DNA of 64,000 nucleotides from Setophaga petechia (taxonomy: Eukaryota; Chordata; Aves; Passeriformes; Parulidae): positions 11,248,936 through 11,312,935 of the forward strand of contig JANCRA010000025.1 of the NCBI GenBank assembly GCA_024362935.1, given 5' to 3'. Shown piece after piece: positions 48,597-62,600 of this stretch; the first letter of the stretch is position 1; each line of letters begins with the position of its first letter. Below the pieces are notes generated by a model. The model saw nothing but the letters and a program-made list of their open reading frames with translations, searched no databases and was not told the DNA's origin. The position numbers and the translations under genes are program-made.

Positions 48597-51500
48597 ATGA
48601 GAGTTTTTGTATTGCAATTGTTTTGTTGATATCTAAACAATTCCACAGATGTGCTCAACCATGAAACACATAAATATGCAAGAGGAAAGACATACTTTGC
48701 CAGTAAACTTTATGTAAATGTAGCACAAATACGAACACATCAGTAATGGGATAAAGGCTTTTCGTGGATAAAACAACCAGCTTACTGTAATACAAGACTT
48801 TTGTATTAAATTAGTAGTTTTTAATTATGCCAATCAGTTTTCTTTCTTTGAGAGGACTGCTGAAATCTTTTTCATATCACAACATGAGGAAGAGGAGAGA
48901 ATTCCTAGCTTTCAGGCATCACTTGGTGTGCCACCAGGAGATGTGCAGTGAAATTGTGGGATGCAGATCCTCCCATCACCCTTGCCCAGGGGAGGAGCAC
49001 CGTGGGCAGCAGCAGGGCCCAGCTGCACCCACAGAGACACAGCATCCTGCAGGAACAGGCTCGATGGTTCTGCTTGTTCCAGGCCAGCTGGGTCCTGAGC
49101 CCAGGAGGCTCCTAAGCCTGTTCCCCCTCTCTGTGAGCTCAGTCCACCAAAGCAACCAAGGTCACAATAAAAAAAGCCTTCATGGCACTCCAGTGCTGGG
49201 TAGATATGCCATAGGCCTACAAATTGGCCTAGGCTGTTATCAGACAAACACAGATCTCCTAAGTACATAACACCTCCTTCTGTCTGCCTTCAAGGGCTCC
49301 CCCAAATCTCTGCCTGCCTTGCCAGCTTACAGTGACAATTTACTGATTGCATTAATGAAACATGAGAGGGCTCCATCAGCTCAGGAGCAACCAGGGAACA
49401 GCAACTGTCTACAAAGACATTTTCTGTTGGTTTTTTTTTTTTTTTCTTTCCCTGCAACAGATCAGTCAGGTTTGCATTATAGTGCCTGTTTCCATGGCAG
49501 AAAGCTCAGACTGGGAAATGTCTGTCTTCCAGGTTTTTAATCATTCTTGTGATCCCAGACAGGGATCCCTGTGTGCCAGGACAGATGTTTTTGCAACCTT
49601 CATGATGGACAAAATCACATGTGTTGAAGGAGGGCTGAGACTTCAGCTAAGCCTTGTTAGAAAAGTTTCTAGGGCTGAGCAAGATACTGATTTTTTACTG
49701 AGAAAAATGGTTTTGTACAAACACAGCAGCAGTTTCTTCTTTTCTAAGTAAACTAAGCACTCCTTGGGCTCTGTGACTCTCAAGTTGCAGCTCTCCCTCA
49801 GAGGGAGACTGCAGGATGAGGCATAGGGGGAAAGTTGATCAACTGGACACAGGACAGAAAACTCAGCCTCTCTGCATTAACAGCAGTGCAGCTTTTGAGT
49901 CAGTGATGCAAAAGCCCAGAAGAGAAGCAGAAGACTGAACACCTCATTAATGTGGCCAAAACAGTTTCAGCTATGTTAACTGTAGATATTCCTAAATCCT
50001 TATGGTAACAGCTGGTTTTAAACAGAATATCCAGTCACACAAAGCTCAGAGAGGTGCCTGCCACCTACCCTGAATTTTATTTGTATCTGCTGTACATATT
50101 TTCTGCTGGAGTTTCAAAAGATTTATTCGTCTGGCTACACAAAACCCACTGACTTCACTTTGCACTGGCAAAACAGAAGAGAAGAAAAACAAGGCCAGGA
50201 AAGAGCACCTAATTCTATTCTTCAAGTTTTGTCAGGACACCATTTAAAATAACTTTTACATTTGTATATATGCATACCCATTTGTTTACTTGCAAATGGG
50301 CATAGAAAAACATGAGACAGAAGTGTCTTTGTCCTTCCAACAACTACAAAGGGAGTTTAGATGGTGAGATCATCTGTCAACATCTCTCCCATAAATGTTT
50401 AAATATGGACAGACGAGAGTGTCATTGATTATCTGGTTCCTTTAGTCTGTAGATTGCAGAGTAGATGAAGGGTGGTTTACCAGGAGCAGCAGGAGCCCAG
50501 CAGTGAGGTCTCAGTGCAGGACTGGAAAACTCCTCATGCCTTCTCAGCCTGGAGCAGGGAAGACAGAGGTTGTTGGTTTTGCTGGACACAGTTTCCTTCT
50601 CTTTCCATCCTGAGCTGCATATTCTTTGTGTGTGTTGAGTACCCTGAATTTTGGACTCTTGTTATATAAGTGGCAATTAATTAAAACAAATGGAGCACAA
50701 AAAAAGAACGTGTTCTAAAATCCGTAGAGGTCAGTGTGCAGATCTCAGTGTCTTCAGAGGGCTCTGGAGCAGGGTCCTATCCTTCAATGCTGTTTGAAGT
50801 GAGACCATAAATATGAAGTGTTTTACCAAAAAAAAAAAAAAAAAAAAAAGCTTCCTATGCCAGTGAAAAAAAAACTTCCAACATGTGCCAGCTCAGGAAG
50901 TTCAGCTCTTTATGGAGGGAAAGAGCAACTTCTGTCCCTGAGATAAAACTGAACTGAAACTTCTCATGGAAGACTTTCCAACTATTTATTAAAAGCATAC
51001 AGAACTGATATAATATTATTTAGCTCCAAATCATTGTTTCACCAGACTTCCACACTTCTTGGTTCTGTTTTGTTTCCAGGATTGGGCTTTTCCTTGCTTT
51101 TTTCTTACAGTGATATCTTTTGGAGGCCAGTTTCCTTCCTGCCAGAGTACTATATGGCTGCCCTCTGGAACATCAGATCTCACAAATGCCATTTTAATCT
51201 CCACTGGAGAATGACACCACTCTTCATGGAATTTACACTCTTTGGAAACATCCAGAGTGATGCTGGACAAGTCTGTGAAGGAAACTGACTCTAGGGATGA
51301 GGTTCATATCTTCCTCACACGAGGTCAGTATTCAGTGTTTTCAGGGCATTGATCAGGATCAGGATTTCTCAGTCTCAGGATCAGGACTACAAATAGGTTG
51401 GCACAATATCTGTGCTGTCTTGGAGTTTTATGGCAGCATAATCCCCCTGCAAACCTACAGACCAAAATGTGCAAGTTAGAGTATTCAGGCTGCTTCTATA

Positions 51501-54500
51501 AAGGCTTCAGCTTAAACTTTGTTCATTCTCAGTTTGCCCATCTGGAACAAAATGTCCGAGAACAAAGAAATTGGAAATTTAATCTTTAGGGATATTTTAG
51601 GTACAGAACCTTAACTATGAAACAATCCCATTTTCTTTTTATAATATATGCTTTCACATACCCTCCACCTTCTTGAGCTCCATCTATATAACAGATTTTA
51701 CCACATCAGAAAATACTTTTTAAATGCTGATTAAAAAAAAAAAAAAAGGGCAGTTTTGTTTAATACAGTTGTTCTGGCCACCACAGAAAGAGCAATTTTT
51801 CTGTTAGTGCTTCCACTGCATTCCCCCCTCCGCCCCCAAAACCCACAGTGGGATCAATGCATTCTTAAATATGGTGTAGCTTATAAAGCACAGACACAGA
51901 ACAAGCAAAGGCAAAGAAAAAAGGGAGTGAGGATCTGTTTGAGGAGAGGGAAATCATAAAATCATTGGCTCTGCAGCTCAGAGACACAGCAATGGGTTTT
52001 GCTGCAGCAACCCAAAGCTGCCAGCAGACCTGGAGTACCTGAAGGTCTGTGTGGAATGATGCTGATTACTGTTAATTTTTGTGTTCCTGAAAAGGATACA
52101 GCACAGGAACAATGCATTGCTACCAAGCTGATCAAGGTATTTTTACTTTATATAAATATGCTATAAAAGAATTTCTCAAATAAGTAGTTAATATTATTAA
52201 AAATGAGTATTTTGCTATTCTAATCCTTAGAATAGATCGCATGCTTTTCTGGAAGGAAAAATAATATGTGAAACTTTGAGATTTTTTTTTTTAAAGTGTT
52301 GGGATCTTTTTATGCTCTCTTTTTTCAGATGTTAGATTTCATATTTCCACCTTCTCTCTATTATCAGGAATGGTTAAGTGATAAAAGCTGCAGTTCAGCT
52401 CTCAGAACAAGGTTTCTTTCACAGGATATGCAGAAAACCATCAAATGTAAGATCATGAGGACCAAAAGCACTGGATATTTTTGGTTGCTTTTTTTCAAGT
52501 GTTCATTGTAGGGTTTTCAATTTTTATTGTATTTTGTTATAGCCAGCCTCTAAAATGTTCCTGAAATGCATGCCATTGTTTCCTCCTCTATATTTTTAAC
52601 CAGAAATCTGATTTCTCTTTGGGTTTTCCTGAGGAAGGGCAGGTGCCTCTAGCAAACAGTTGACTTGTGGAGAGTTGTATGGGAATTGTATAATTATGTA
52701 CAAGTGATGGGAAGAAAGCACAAATCTGCTTCTCTGCAGTCAGAGTTTTGTCAAAAGTCAACCAAGGGAACAATTTCAAATTGCCACTTCTTTTTGTCAC
52801 TACTTCGGCTTCAGGAGCAGATCAAAGACTGCCTGCTGAGGAGAATATACTGCAAAAGGGTTAACCCTTCTAATATGATTACTAATAATAAATAATTCAT
52901 TGCTCCTGTAATGCAAAGTGAAAGAGGCTAAAACCAGAGCAGCACATGGCAATCCCACTGCTTGAAATTTGGCTTGCCCAGGAAGTCACAAGGCTAAAAC
53001 CCAGAGCAGAAGGCTGAGCCATCACGTGCCAATGGACCCCAGCCACCAAAGCTACTGCTGAGCATCTTCATTAGCACATTCCCAAAAGGTGAGATAATTC
53101 TACCTGCTCAGAATTAGCAATCTTTTGCTGTGCATGAGGTCACCCACTCATTGGCAGAAGCTTGCAACAAATCTTAGGTGGTTAAGTAAATGACAATTGC
53201 TATGTAGAAAGGATTTTTAAAAATAAAATCCACATTTAGAAAAGTAAATCTAATAGGAGGTGCTTAAAGTTAAGCATCCTTGAAGAAGGAAATAATCATG
53301 GCTCCAGTCTTCCTGCCCATAGAATGGGGGTAACATTACATAGCCATTTTCTAAATTACTACAGGATGTTAAGATGGGAGTCTCTACATTAGGGCATGAT
53401 AGTGTTTTTTTCACTCTCTTTCCACACAATATTAAGTGAAATGCTTCTAAAAACCTGCCCCATCTACACTGCTGCAGAGTCAGGTCTGTTTAAAAAAAAA
53501 TAAAATAAAGGAGAGTGAGCGATCAAGCACACATTACAGCTGCACCACTGGGTCAGTAAGTGAGAAGTTAAAATAAGAAGTTCATTCAATAAAATATTGA
53601 TTCTGGAAACAGATTACAGGAAATCATACCATACCACTAACTTAATTTATGAGTATTTATATTGCAGGAATTATACCAATATATCAAACACAGTGCCTTC
53701 AACCTTAGTTCAAAAGAGAATTTTATCTCTAAGCTTTAACAACAGGGCTGAAAATAATTCAGATTATATGGGCAGCATTTTAGCAGCCCATTTTCATCTT
53801 CTTTAAAAGCAACATTCTAATGCATGATGGTTAAGGATCAAGTTGGGATTATGAGGAGAATGTTAAACATATACCAAGTAATACATCTGTTTTGAATAAA
53901 AGATGTTGTATAGAGTTCCAGTCCATTTTTTTCCAACTCTTTGCTGTATGTGTTGTAGCTGCTAAGTGAAACCATGCATCAGATAAATACATCACTTCAG
54001 CAACAGATTGCTAATCAATTGTCTGACATGTTCTGAAATACGTGGATTAAAAATACTTGGGGCAAAGGCTTTTCTAGTTTGGAAAATTGTTTCATGTTCT
54101 GTTGTGGTTCACTCTTCCACCCCTGAGCTTCTAGGGTGTGCTGCTGTCTCTAGACTGGTGCTCTAGACCATTCCCTCCATGGTAGCAAAGCCATGGTGTA
54201 AGGCATGTTCCCTGCCCATTTCCAGGCACCAGCCTGAGGGAAAGGCATGGTTGCTGGCCTGTCAGTCTCTGGCCAACAAACAGGTTGCTTCCAATAAGAA
54301 AGTCAATAAAATATTCTGTTTGATTGCTGTATCTCATGATTTGGATACTGTTTTGAAGCAATTGATTTTTCAGAAGGTTAATTTAGAAGTTCTGATACAG
54401 GGATTGTTTTAAGGTTTTTTTTCTTCAGTTGGAATAGGAAAGTGGAAGCTTGCTGTAGCATACAGTTTATCAAAATTACTCTGTTTCACTCACTAACACT

Positions 54501-57500
54501 TTCATTTCAATCATGTCAGAACTTCACACTTCTATGGATTTTAAATAGCCACCTTATCAAATCTGTGTGATAACAATAACTAGCATGACTAGTTCCTAAT
54601 ATTCAACCAAAAATATGTTTAATACTTCAATACAAGGGAAAATGGGTGCATGTAGACTCCACTTGTGCTAGGCTGCAGCTACAGTTCCTCCAGAATTTTG
54701 GAAGCAGTTGTCCCCTCTTCCCATTCTTGGTATCCTCCCTGTCTGCAGCCTCATCTCTCCAGAGCAGCTCTTTGTCAGCTTCCTCATGGTGCAGAGAAGG
54801 AGGGCATTCAGGTTTTTATTTCCTGATGAGGGGAAAATAACAGTAGAAACAGCTGCCATAAAAAGGCCATACAAAGTGTTTAAGATCAGTGCTCTGGTAC
54901 TTGTCTCATCCAGCTCCAAACACCTCTACTCAGGAATCAGATATATTTTCCAAGTATTGAGTAATTTAAACTCTATTTGATGCCCTCTACTTCTCATGCT
55001 GCAGAAAAAAGTGAACAATCACTCCCTCTTCAGCTTCTTCACTCCACTAACTCCTATTATGTCATTGTCCAGTGATGTTTTTTCCATGCTAAAGGGCTTT
55101 GGACAATTAATTTTGGTCAAAGACCATCACAGTCACGTTTCTTTGTCTGCCACTGTTGCAACCCATCCAAGATTTCTCACATTCATCTGAGGAAGAAAGA
55201 GTAATCAAACAAGTCCACAAACACTAAAGAGTCCTGAAGCTGCTGGCCCCCGTGAACTCAACCATTCCTACATCAACAGGTATCAGAGACAGCAAATTTA
55301 GTAAAAACACAGTCATCACCTGTCACTCAGACTGATCCTGGGCTGATCTTTGAATATTTCCTCACTGCTGTAATTCTCTGTGGTTTTCTGATAACCTAAG
55401 GCAGATGCATGTGATGACAGAAGAAACACTTTGAACCTGATACATTGCTGGGTTATGGTTTTGGGCAGCCCTCTTGCTGTGACTGTGAAGCAGGCAGAGA
55501 GTTCTCACTGTAGAACCTGCTAAGAACCAGAGGCACTCACAGTCCCACTAGGATCTGGCTGAAGACCCAGCTCCTTTCTACTACACAGAGTGATCCTCCT
55601 GGGCCAGATTCTTTAGCACTTAGCTGCCAGTGCAAGGGCAATAAATACTCAGTGGTTTTGAGGCAAAGAAAGTGAGTCACATCAGCAGATGTTCCTGCGC
55701 CCATAGGAAATGTATCTCCCAGGGGGAAAAGATGGATTTATGGAGTGGGACATTTTCAAAGGGGCTCCCACAGTCCAAAGGGACATCCTAGCAGACCTGG
55801 CAATGAGTCTTGGTGTCTTTGTGTCCCCTTTGCTCTCACACCAGGGCTGTGTCTGCAGGTACAGTCCCTGTGAGCATTACAGAGCCACAACAGCAGAGCT
55901 CTGCAACAGAGTCCAACGTTTGCCAGCTGAAAGAGATTTTATGCCATCGTAGTTACACCAGGCTCTAAACCCAACAGGTTAATCTGGCAGCAGCCTTTTC
56001 CTGGCAGCACAGCTGTGTCCACACCAGGAACTTTGCTGGCTGAGCTCCACTGGGCAGGTGGGATTTATTTTATTTTCAGATCCAGGCTAACATCAGCATG
56101 TGAGAAGTTTCTAATGTAGGCCTGTAAGAAACATCTCTGATCTAAAAGCTCCATTACTTCTGCATGTAGCAATGAGCTGTCTTTTCCCTCAACTCCAACT
56201 ACAAAAAAACTTAATTTGTGTCCTCCAAAAAAGGAGGTGGGAAAACTGGTGATGCTGATGGATCACAGGAATGTCAGAAATGCTTATGAGTTTTCCTGTG
56301 ACAGAAGCATTTGATTTCTGCACTCATAAGAGAATTGCTGAATCTTCTTGTTACTGCTGGTATGTGAGAGACATGGCATTGGGATACACATTAGAGCAGA
56401 ATCAACCTCAGCTTTGGAAAACAGAAATAGCACCACTGCCATGTAAAATTGTTTTATTTTTTTTTTATAAAAGTGTAATTACTGGGCTTACACATTTCAT
56501 ACTTTCAATTGCAATACAGAGATGGGAAAGTAACACAAAATTAATATGCATTTAGAAAGGAGTCAAGACATCAAGTATTTACGCCAGATTAGCTGTTTAC
56601 TTGTTAATATTGTGTATCTTTTTGGTATAGGAACTCATTAGCCTTGCTAAACAAAAAAACCCTTTTGTATGAAGATCCAATGTAAGCTGGAGGTCTTACT
56701 CCATATGAACTGTTGTCACCAAGTGCATCTTCCACTATCCTTAAGGACCTTTTAGCCTTTTACAGTTTTTTTTTTTTTTTTTTCTGATTCCCTTGATTGA
56801 AAAAGAAAACATCTTTACTGGGAGAAATTCTGTTCCTCATATTACAGATACTTTGAATCAAGATCAGTCTGACATCCCCAGTCTTGTGTCAAACATAAAA
56901 ACCCCCAATACAATATTAACAGTATGCCAGTGCAATATTAACACTGGGCATTTTATAAATGTAGAGAATGAAAAAGGTCTTGAAACATAAAATGAGACTC
57001 TGTATTCAGATGGTGTAATAGATATCTTTGATCACTAGATACTTGCATTGATCTGATTTGTATTTTAAATGAAATGTAATGAACTGTACAGGATATGTAG
57101 AGCATAGAGTCACATGCCTGTAAAAAGCCTGTTGCATTCCCCTACTTAAAAAAACCCCAACATTTGAAAACTTGATTACTTCATAAAAGCTGCAATATGA
57201 TACAATAATAACAACTCAGTGTTATGTAAAGCTAAAATCTGCTGCCAAACCATGAAGGCTGCCAAGTTAACATTGACTTGCAGATAACCATTATCACGAT
57301 GGAGAGCTTTTCCTAAATAAGAATGTATTCACCAAAAATGCAGTTTTCACAAATCAAAGCAGCCCTTAGCTCATGTAAAATCTGGCAAACACATCTGAAC
57401 ATTTTTTCTCAGTGATGAAAATCCTTTGGCTTTATTAATCAAGTAGATGAAGAGCATTCAAGAGCATGACCCCACAGGGCAAAGGTTAAGTCATAAATTG

Positions 57501-59425
57501 GGATATCTATTTTGCAGTTTCTAAACCAAATTCTCTTAAGAGGAGTTTTTGTCTTTTAGTTCTTCCTCATTGTGCTGCTAGTAAAAGCAGGGAAAAGGAA
57601 GAATGATGAAAATTACCATCTGCTCCTATTTATCCAGATATATCAGTGTCTTTTTACCTTCATGAAAAGTAGCCAGAAATATTTTGCCAAAGACAGTTAT
57701 GTTAATGTGCCATTATTAAAATGTTTGAGTTTGATTCTACCTGAACCAATATGCAAAATCTTATCTTGGCTGCCAAAAACTAAACACCATTTATTCACCT
57801 GCTTTTTTTGATCAGTACCTTTAGTAATGCATTTTCCAGGACTCTCTTCCTTTAGAAAAACCTATATTGCAGAACCTTGAAAAAATAGAAAGGGATTAAA
57901 TAGAACAGGATGTAAAAATCTCACTGCTGTACAGGGACAGGAAGAAGAAACTCTATTAACAATCAATAACTAGGAGAAATATCACAGAGCCTGGCTTTTA
58001 CCAAAAAGAACAGGATGAAGGTGCTGAAGCCAATATATTCATTGCATAGAAATGCAGATTTTTATCCCTTAGAATCTTCACTTCCATGTGTAAAAAATCA
58101 CAGTCAGCCTCTGAACTGCCTGGACCAGGCAATAGAATGGACCTTGACCAGCCACTTTTGCTGCATCAGCATCCCTCAGTGCTCCTTCCTCAACTAAATT
58201 TAGCATAAATCTCACCTGATCCACATTAGAGGGAGCTGAAATCCAGAGTAGATACCACTCCCACTTAAAATATAAACCAAAGCAAATGATATTGATATAT
58301 TTCAGAGGCTTTTAGAACACTCCAAGTTCATTTAACTAAATGTTCATTGAGAAATCACAGCAAGTAACAAAGAAGAGACACAGATGGAAACCTGTTTTTC
58401 CAGAGTTATAGATACCTTACTAATTTCACTATTTTCTTTTCTTTCATGAGTTTCCTGTTTCAGACCTCTTAAGAAAAAGCTGTATTTAAGATGTCAAAAA
58501 ATCTTCCTAGGAACCAGCAATGCTCTCTCTAGGGGTTTGTTTTAGGCAATTATAGTTTTACAGTTTCCTCTTCACATTGGATAAGGATCTTGGATAGTGT
58601 CAGATATTTGGTATGTGGACACGATCTTGGCCCCAGGATAAGAAGTTGTCATAGCTACTCTCAATGGTTTCTAAACATGACCAAATCCTCCACAGGATCC
58701 TTCCCAAGTTTCATGGTCTGCAAAAGAGCTTCCCTTTAAAAAACAACAGTTTGCAAGACTGTGTATGTAATACAGTTTTTCAGGTAGAGTTTGGCATTTT
58801 CTTTTGAAAATAAACATTTTTAAAATTATAAAATAGGGAAAGGGTGAGAAAGAGATGCTATAGACCAACTAAGAGAAAGCTTATTATCTAAGATAACAGG
58901 AAGAAAGTCCAATTCTTTCATGCAAACTATACAATAAATTCTGGTTTGGTCACAGCAGTGTAGAACTGGAATAAATTCATCAACACTGGAGAAGCTGAGC
59001 TCGAATTATACCAGAACAGCTGAGAGTAAAGCCAAGCTTTTAGGTTTCATATTTTGTTCAGCCCTCCTATAATTTAAGAAGAATCATAAATCAGCAGCTA
59101 TCATCTCTGGAAATATACAGAAAAAAATTTTCTTTTGGGCCTAAAAACATAAGAATGGTTTCATTACCTTTAGATTCAAGGAATTAACCTTGAAGTATAC
59201 TTCAGAATATGGTTTTATAATCTTTTTAGCATGGGAGAAGGAACATTTTCCAAACTGTGTTTCACCCTAGATACTCAGATTTGTCTCTGTTCTTTTCCAA
59301 TGCAAGAGGCAAGAGCAGAATAAATCATGAACAGGGACTGTTGATTCCAAAGGTAACTGCAGGGTATGTTCATAGCAGAGAAGATAAAAAAGGAAATTTA
59401 GTAAATGGAAAGAGGTTTAGAGGTT

Positions 59426-59451
59426 TAGTTCTTGCTCTTCAGCAAGAACTA
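59426..59451. repeat. Perfect 11-bp inverted repeat with 4-base loop
   Basis: TAGTTCTTGCT, loop CTTC, then AGCAAGAACTA. It is preceded by a direct repeat of AGAGGTTT and followed about 20 bases later by an A20 run. Function unknown. Confidence 0.85.
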
Positions 59452-59471
59452 CTGCCACTGAAGTTATTACC

Positions 59472-59510
59472 AAAAAAAAAAAAAAAAAAAAGAAAGGAAG
59501 GAAGAAAGAA
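59472..59510 (+). repeat. A20 run and GAAAGGAAGG purine tract
   Basis: Twenty A at 59472-59491 followed by a GAAAGGAAGGAAGAAAG purine-rich tail. A simple repeat directly left of a CR1 tail. It gives a spurious Lys/Arg-rich end to the open frame here. Confidence 0.9.
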
Positions 59511-59533
59511 AACCAACTCGTCCTAATAGGTTA

Positions 59534-59608
59534 GGTCTGCTTTGAGTAGGAGGTTGGACCAGATGACTTCCAAAGTCCCTTGCAATCTAAATCATTGCAT
59601 GATTCTAA
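59534..59608 (+). mobile_element. CR1 LINE terminal remnant
   Basis: GGAGGTTGGACCAGATGACT, then CAAAGTCCCTTGCAATCTAA and ATCATTGCATGATTCTA match the extreme 3' end of CR1 (GTTGGACTAGATGATCTT..., CCCTTCCAACCTAAA, ATTCTATGATTCTA) in plus orientation. Only about 75 bases remain. Confidence 0.87.
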
Positions 59609-62600
59609 ACAAACTGGACTTTTCTTGTAAACATATTTGTTCAAGAGACTAAAAGAGATTTAAAAATCAAGATTGATTGGATAGGTACTTATTATTACAG
59701 CAAAAATTACAAACAGTCACTTACAAGTAGCAAAAATATTACTTCCTCAGAAATACAAAAAATAATGACCCTATCATTTGAACATTCAAGTAAAGTCTGG
59801 TCAGAAAAAAATATAATCTGTAACACTTTTGTCATTTTCCCTAAGCTTTCCCAGGGATGGAACACAACCTTTTGGTCATGTATATCACTGCTTCTCTCTC
59901 AACTACAGCCCTCTTGTTGGATTCTAAAAGACTCAAGGAAATGATGTTGTTGAATACAAAATTTTATGGATGTCCTAATGGAAAATGTTTCACTGTATAA
60001 CTTCTAGGAAATTTAGCCTTACTATGGAATCACTTATAAAGTGGGCACTTAATTTTTATTGCCTTGTTGGTTCAGTTAATTACATTATGACTGCTAGCAA
60101 TTTTTCATCAAAACAAGAGGCTGTTTTACCATATCTTTTACGTTTTGCTTCTCTAGAGTGCACTGGAAAGGATCACAAATGTAGACAGAGGACTGTTGTT
60201 AAGTGGTGGCATTTGTGCTTTTAAGTTTAATCCAAAATAAATTTGCCATAAACCAACAATAAAATGGAATATAAGACTGACATTAAATAAGTGAATTTTG
60301 CCATGGTGAACTAGTGAAAAGAGGAATCTTAGAGGTAGGTTGGGTGAAAACCAGGTTAATTTGTAAAGTTTATTGTGTTGGTCTCCTATTGCACAAGTGT
60401 TACTTGACAGTGCTGTGGGGTTCCTGCAAACACAAACATGGTCAGACTAAACAGAAGTAACAATGAAATAGACACAGAGACTCTGCTGATGCCAGTGTGT
60501 GTGTACAGACCCTGCTTCCCTACCCAAAAATCCCACTGAGGTCTCTGCTTTCATCCTACTCACTCTAACCACAGAGAGAATCCCTGGTTATTTCAAGGAA
60601 GATATTAGAGTCAAAACAGGCCATATTGCACCAATTTGAAGAATAACTACAATAACTCTTCTAGTGCAGTTAGAATATGCCCAACAAGCTCTGTTGGTTT
60701 ATGTGTTGGCACTTTGATGCTTGCATTTCTGTGCAGAGCTCTAACCCTGGGAGCTATTTTGGTATTCACCATGTCCATCTCTGTGTTTTCCCAGTGTTTT
60801 GATGTGAAGCTGTTTTTAGATCTGCTTGCAAGTCTCTGAATCAGCAGCACAAGGGAATGAACTGCTTTCAGTGATTAAAGGCAAATATCACAAAACACTT
60901 TCAGGATATAATTACAGAGCATTTTCACTCCTCTGCTGCTATTGGCTTAAAGGAGTTTGAGTTTCTGCTGATAATTATCCTCTAACAGCTGGGGCCACTT
61001 TTGACCCAAACACATGAATCTGATCTATGTGGTACCACCATGGTCCTTAGTGATATTTGGTTAAGATGTTCTTCAAGATCAGGCCCAAAGTATGAAGGAA
61101 ATGTTATTCAACTGTTATGAAATGTACAAGTACCATTGTAGAACTATTTTCTGTTTTCTCGACTTTGTTGGTAGCATTTCTAATTTTTTCCCCCTCTGAA
61201 AAGACCACAGTTTAAAGCTCTCCCCCAAAGATATATTTCCTTCCAATGGCTTTACAGCTTGGCCGTTTTGGCCTTTATTCCCCTTGCAGTACACCTTTAA
61301 ACATTAGAATATTTTTATGCTGTGTGCATCTTACAAGGAACCACAGGTATTTCCTGAGACAAGGAAAGTGCAGAGACAACAGAAGTCTCCTTTCTCACCA
61401 TGGTATATATGCACCCTCACCCTTCTTTTTTTTTTTTTCTCTTTGTTAATCATTATCTACTTCAAAACACGGATTTAAAAGATCAGTCTGTCTTTCTTCA
61501 GATGAGGGCATCTTATCACTCAGTAATTGTAAGCTTGGGCCACTACACAAGATGCTATAAAGACACCAGCTATAAAGACAGTTCTTCCCTTGAAAAGCTT
61601 ACTGTAAGACATCACAGCTGGACACAACACACCCAAAAAAGAAAGAAAACTGAGATTTGTATTGGTATTTGGCAAAAAATCAGGTAAATTTTCACTTGGA
61701 CAATGCCCCCCTGTCAGAAGGTCACTGGTAAGGTGTGTGTAACTACATGAATGCTGCTCAGTTGTACTTACCCAGCCAAGCTAATGCTGAGGGAAAACAA
61801 ACAACTAATCCATGGAAGTTGTACTCCTGAATGAGAGGGGCAGGATATCCCAGCAGCTCAGGATTCAGATTTGAACCCTGCAGCCCCCATAGATCTGGAG
61901 AAGGCAGCCTCTCTGACCTTCCAAAAGTGTAATATTTTGAGGGCTTTATCTGCACTTTGTCTCTCACTTAATCCTTTTTGAACTACTGCCAAGGAGGGAA
62001 GAAGTTCCAAAGATGAGAACTTAACAGTTCTGTAAGATCCCACAGGTATGGACTTGGCACATTTGGAGAAGAAGTCTGTTTCCTCCTTCTGTGACCCTCT
62101 TCCCTCTTCCCACCCCTGCCTTGCCACACAGTCCCTCCATACTTTTGGAAAAATTAGATTTGAGCTTAGCTGTAACCAAACCCTACACTCCAGTAAGGCT
62201 CAGCTAAGAGACCTGATGAGGAAATGCTGCTGGTGAAAAACATCTGGGCTTTGTTTTATGCCCCCAAAGAGTTACAATTATTGTCACAAATGCCATAATG
62301 TATAAAAGCTGCAAACACCCAACTGTAGTGTCAGACTGCCAAATTGTACAAATGTATTTGTCTCTCTTATTTGTAAACGTTATTTGAACAGAAATGGCAC
62401 ATTGTAACCACCTAACAAGAAGCAGTCTTTCTGATAATGTTTGAGACTCCTTTGCTCCACTGTATGGAAATATTTAAGAGTTAAAAGATTTATATTACAA
62501 AATAGCATTTCAAATGGCTCACTCCTGTTCCCAGTAAAGTCAAAGAGGGGGTTACTTTCAGCTTCAATGAAAGTGGCATAAGGGCCAGGATGAATTTAAC

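Larger units (their letters stand above)
47451..59471. other. Unique non-coding sequence with homopolymer runs
   Basis: No supported gene. Simple tracts: T16 at 47906-47921, T15 at 49431-49445, A22 at 50828-50849, A15 at 51733-51747 and T18 at 56766-56783. Listed separately are an exact 23-base repeat pair (47756 and 49090), the second copy of the dispersed element at 48564 and a 12-bp hairpin at 48452-48480. A 147-codon frame at 48827-49270 lies in GC-richer sequence but is opposed by an equally open minus-strand frame, which argues against coding. Confidence 0.45.

Noticed and set aside
48827..49270. 147-codon plus-strand frame opposed by a 118-codon minus-strand frame
   Set aside because: Both strands are equally open in a GC-richer patch, with no initiation, splice or domain evidence for either.
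50828..50849. A22 run considered as the tail of a processed pseudogene
   Set aside because: No convincing AATAAA, no open or gene-like sequence before it and no target-site duplication noticed.
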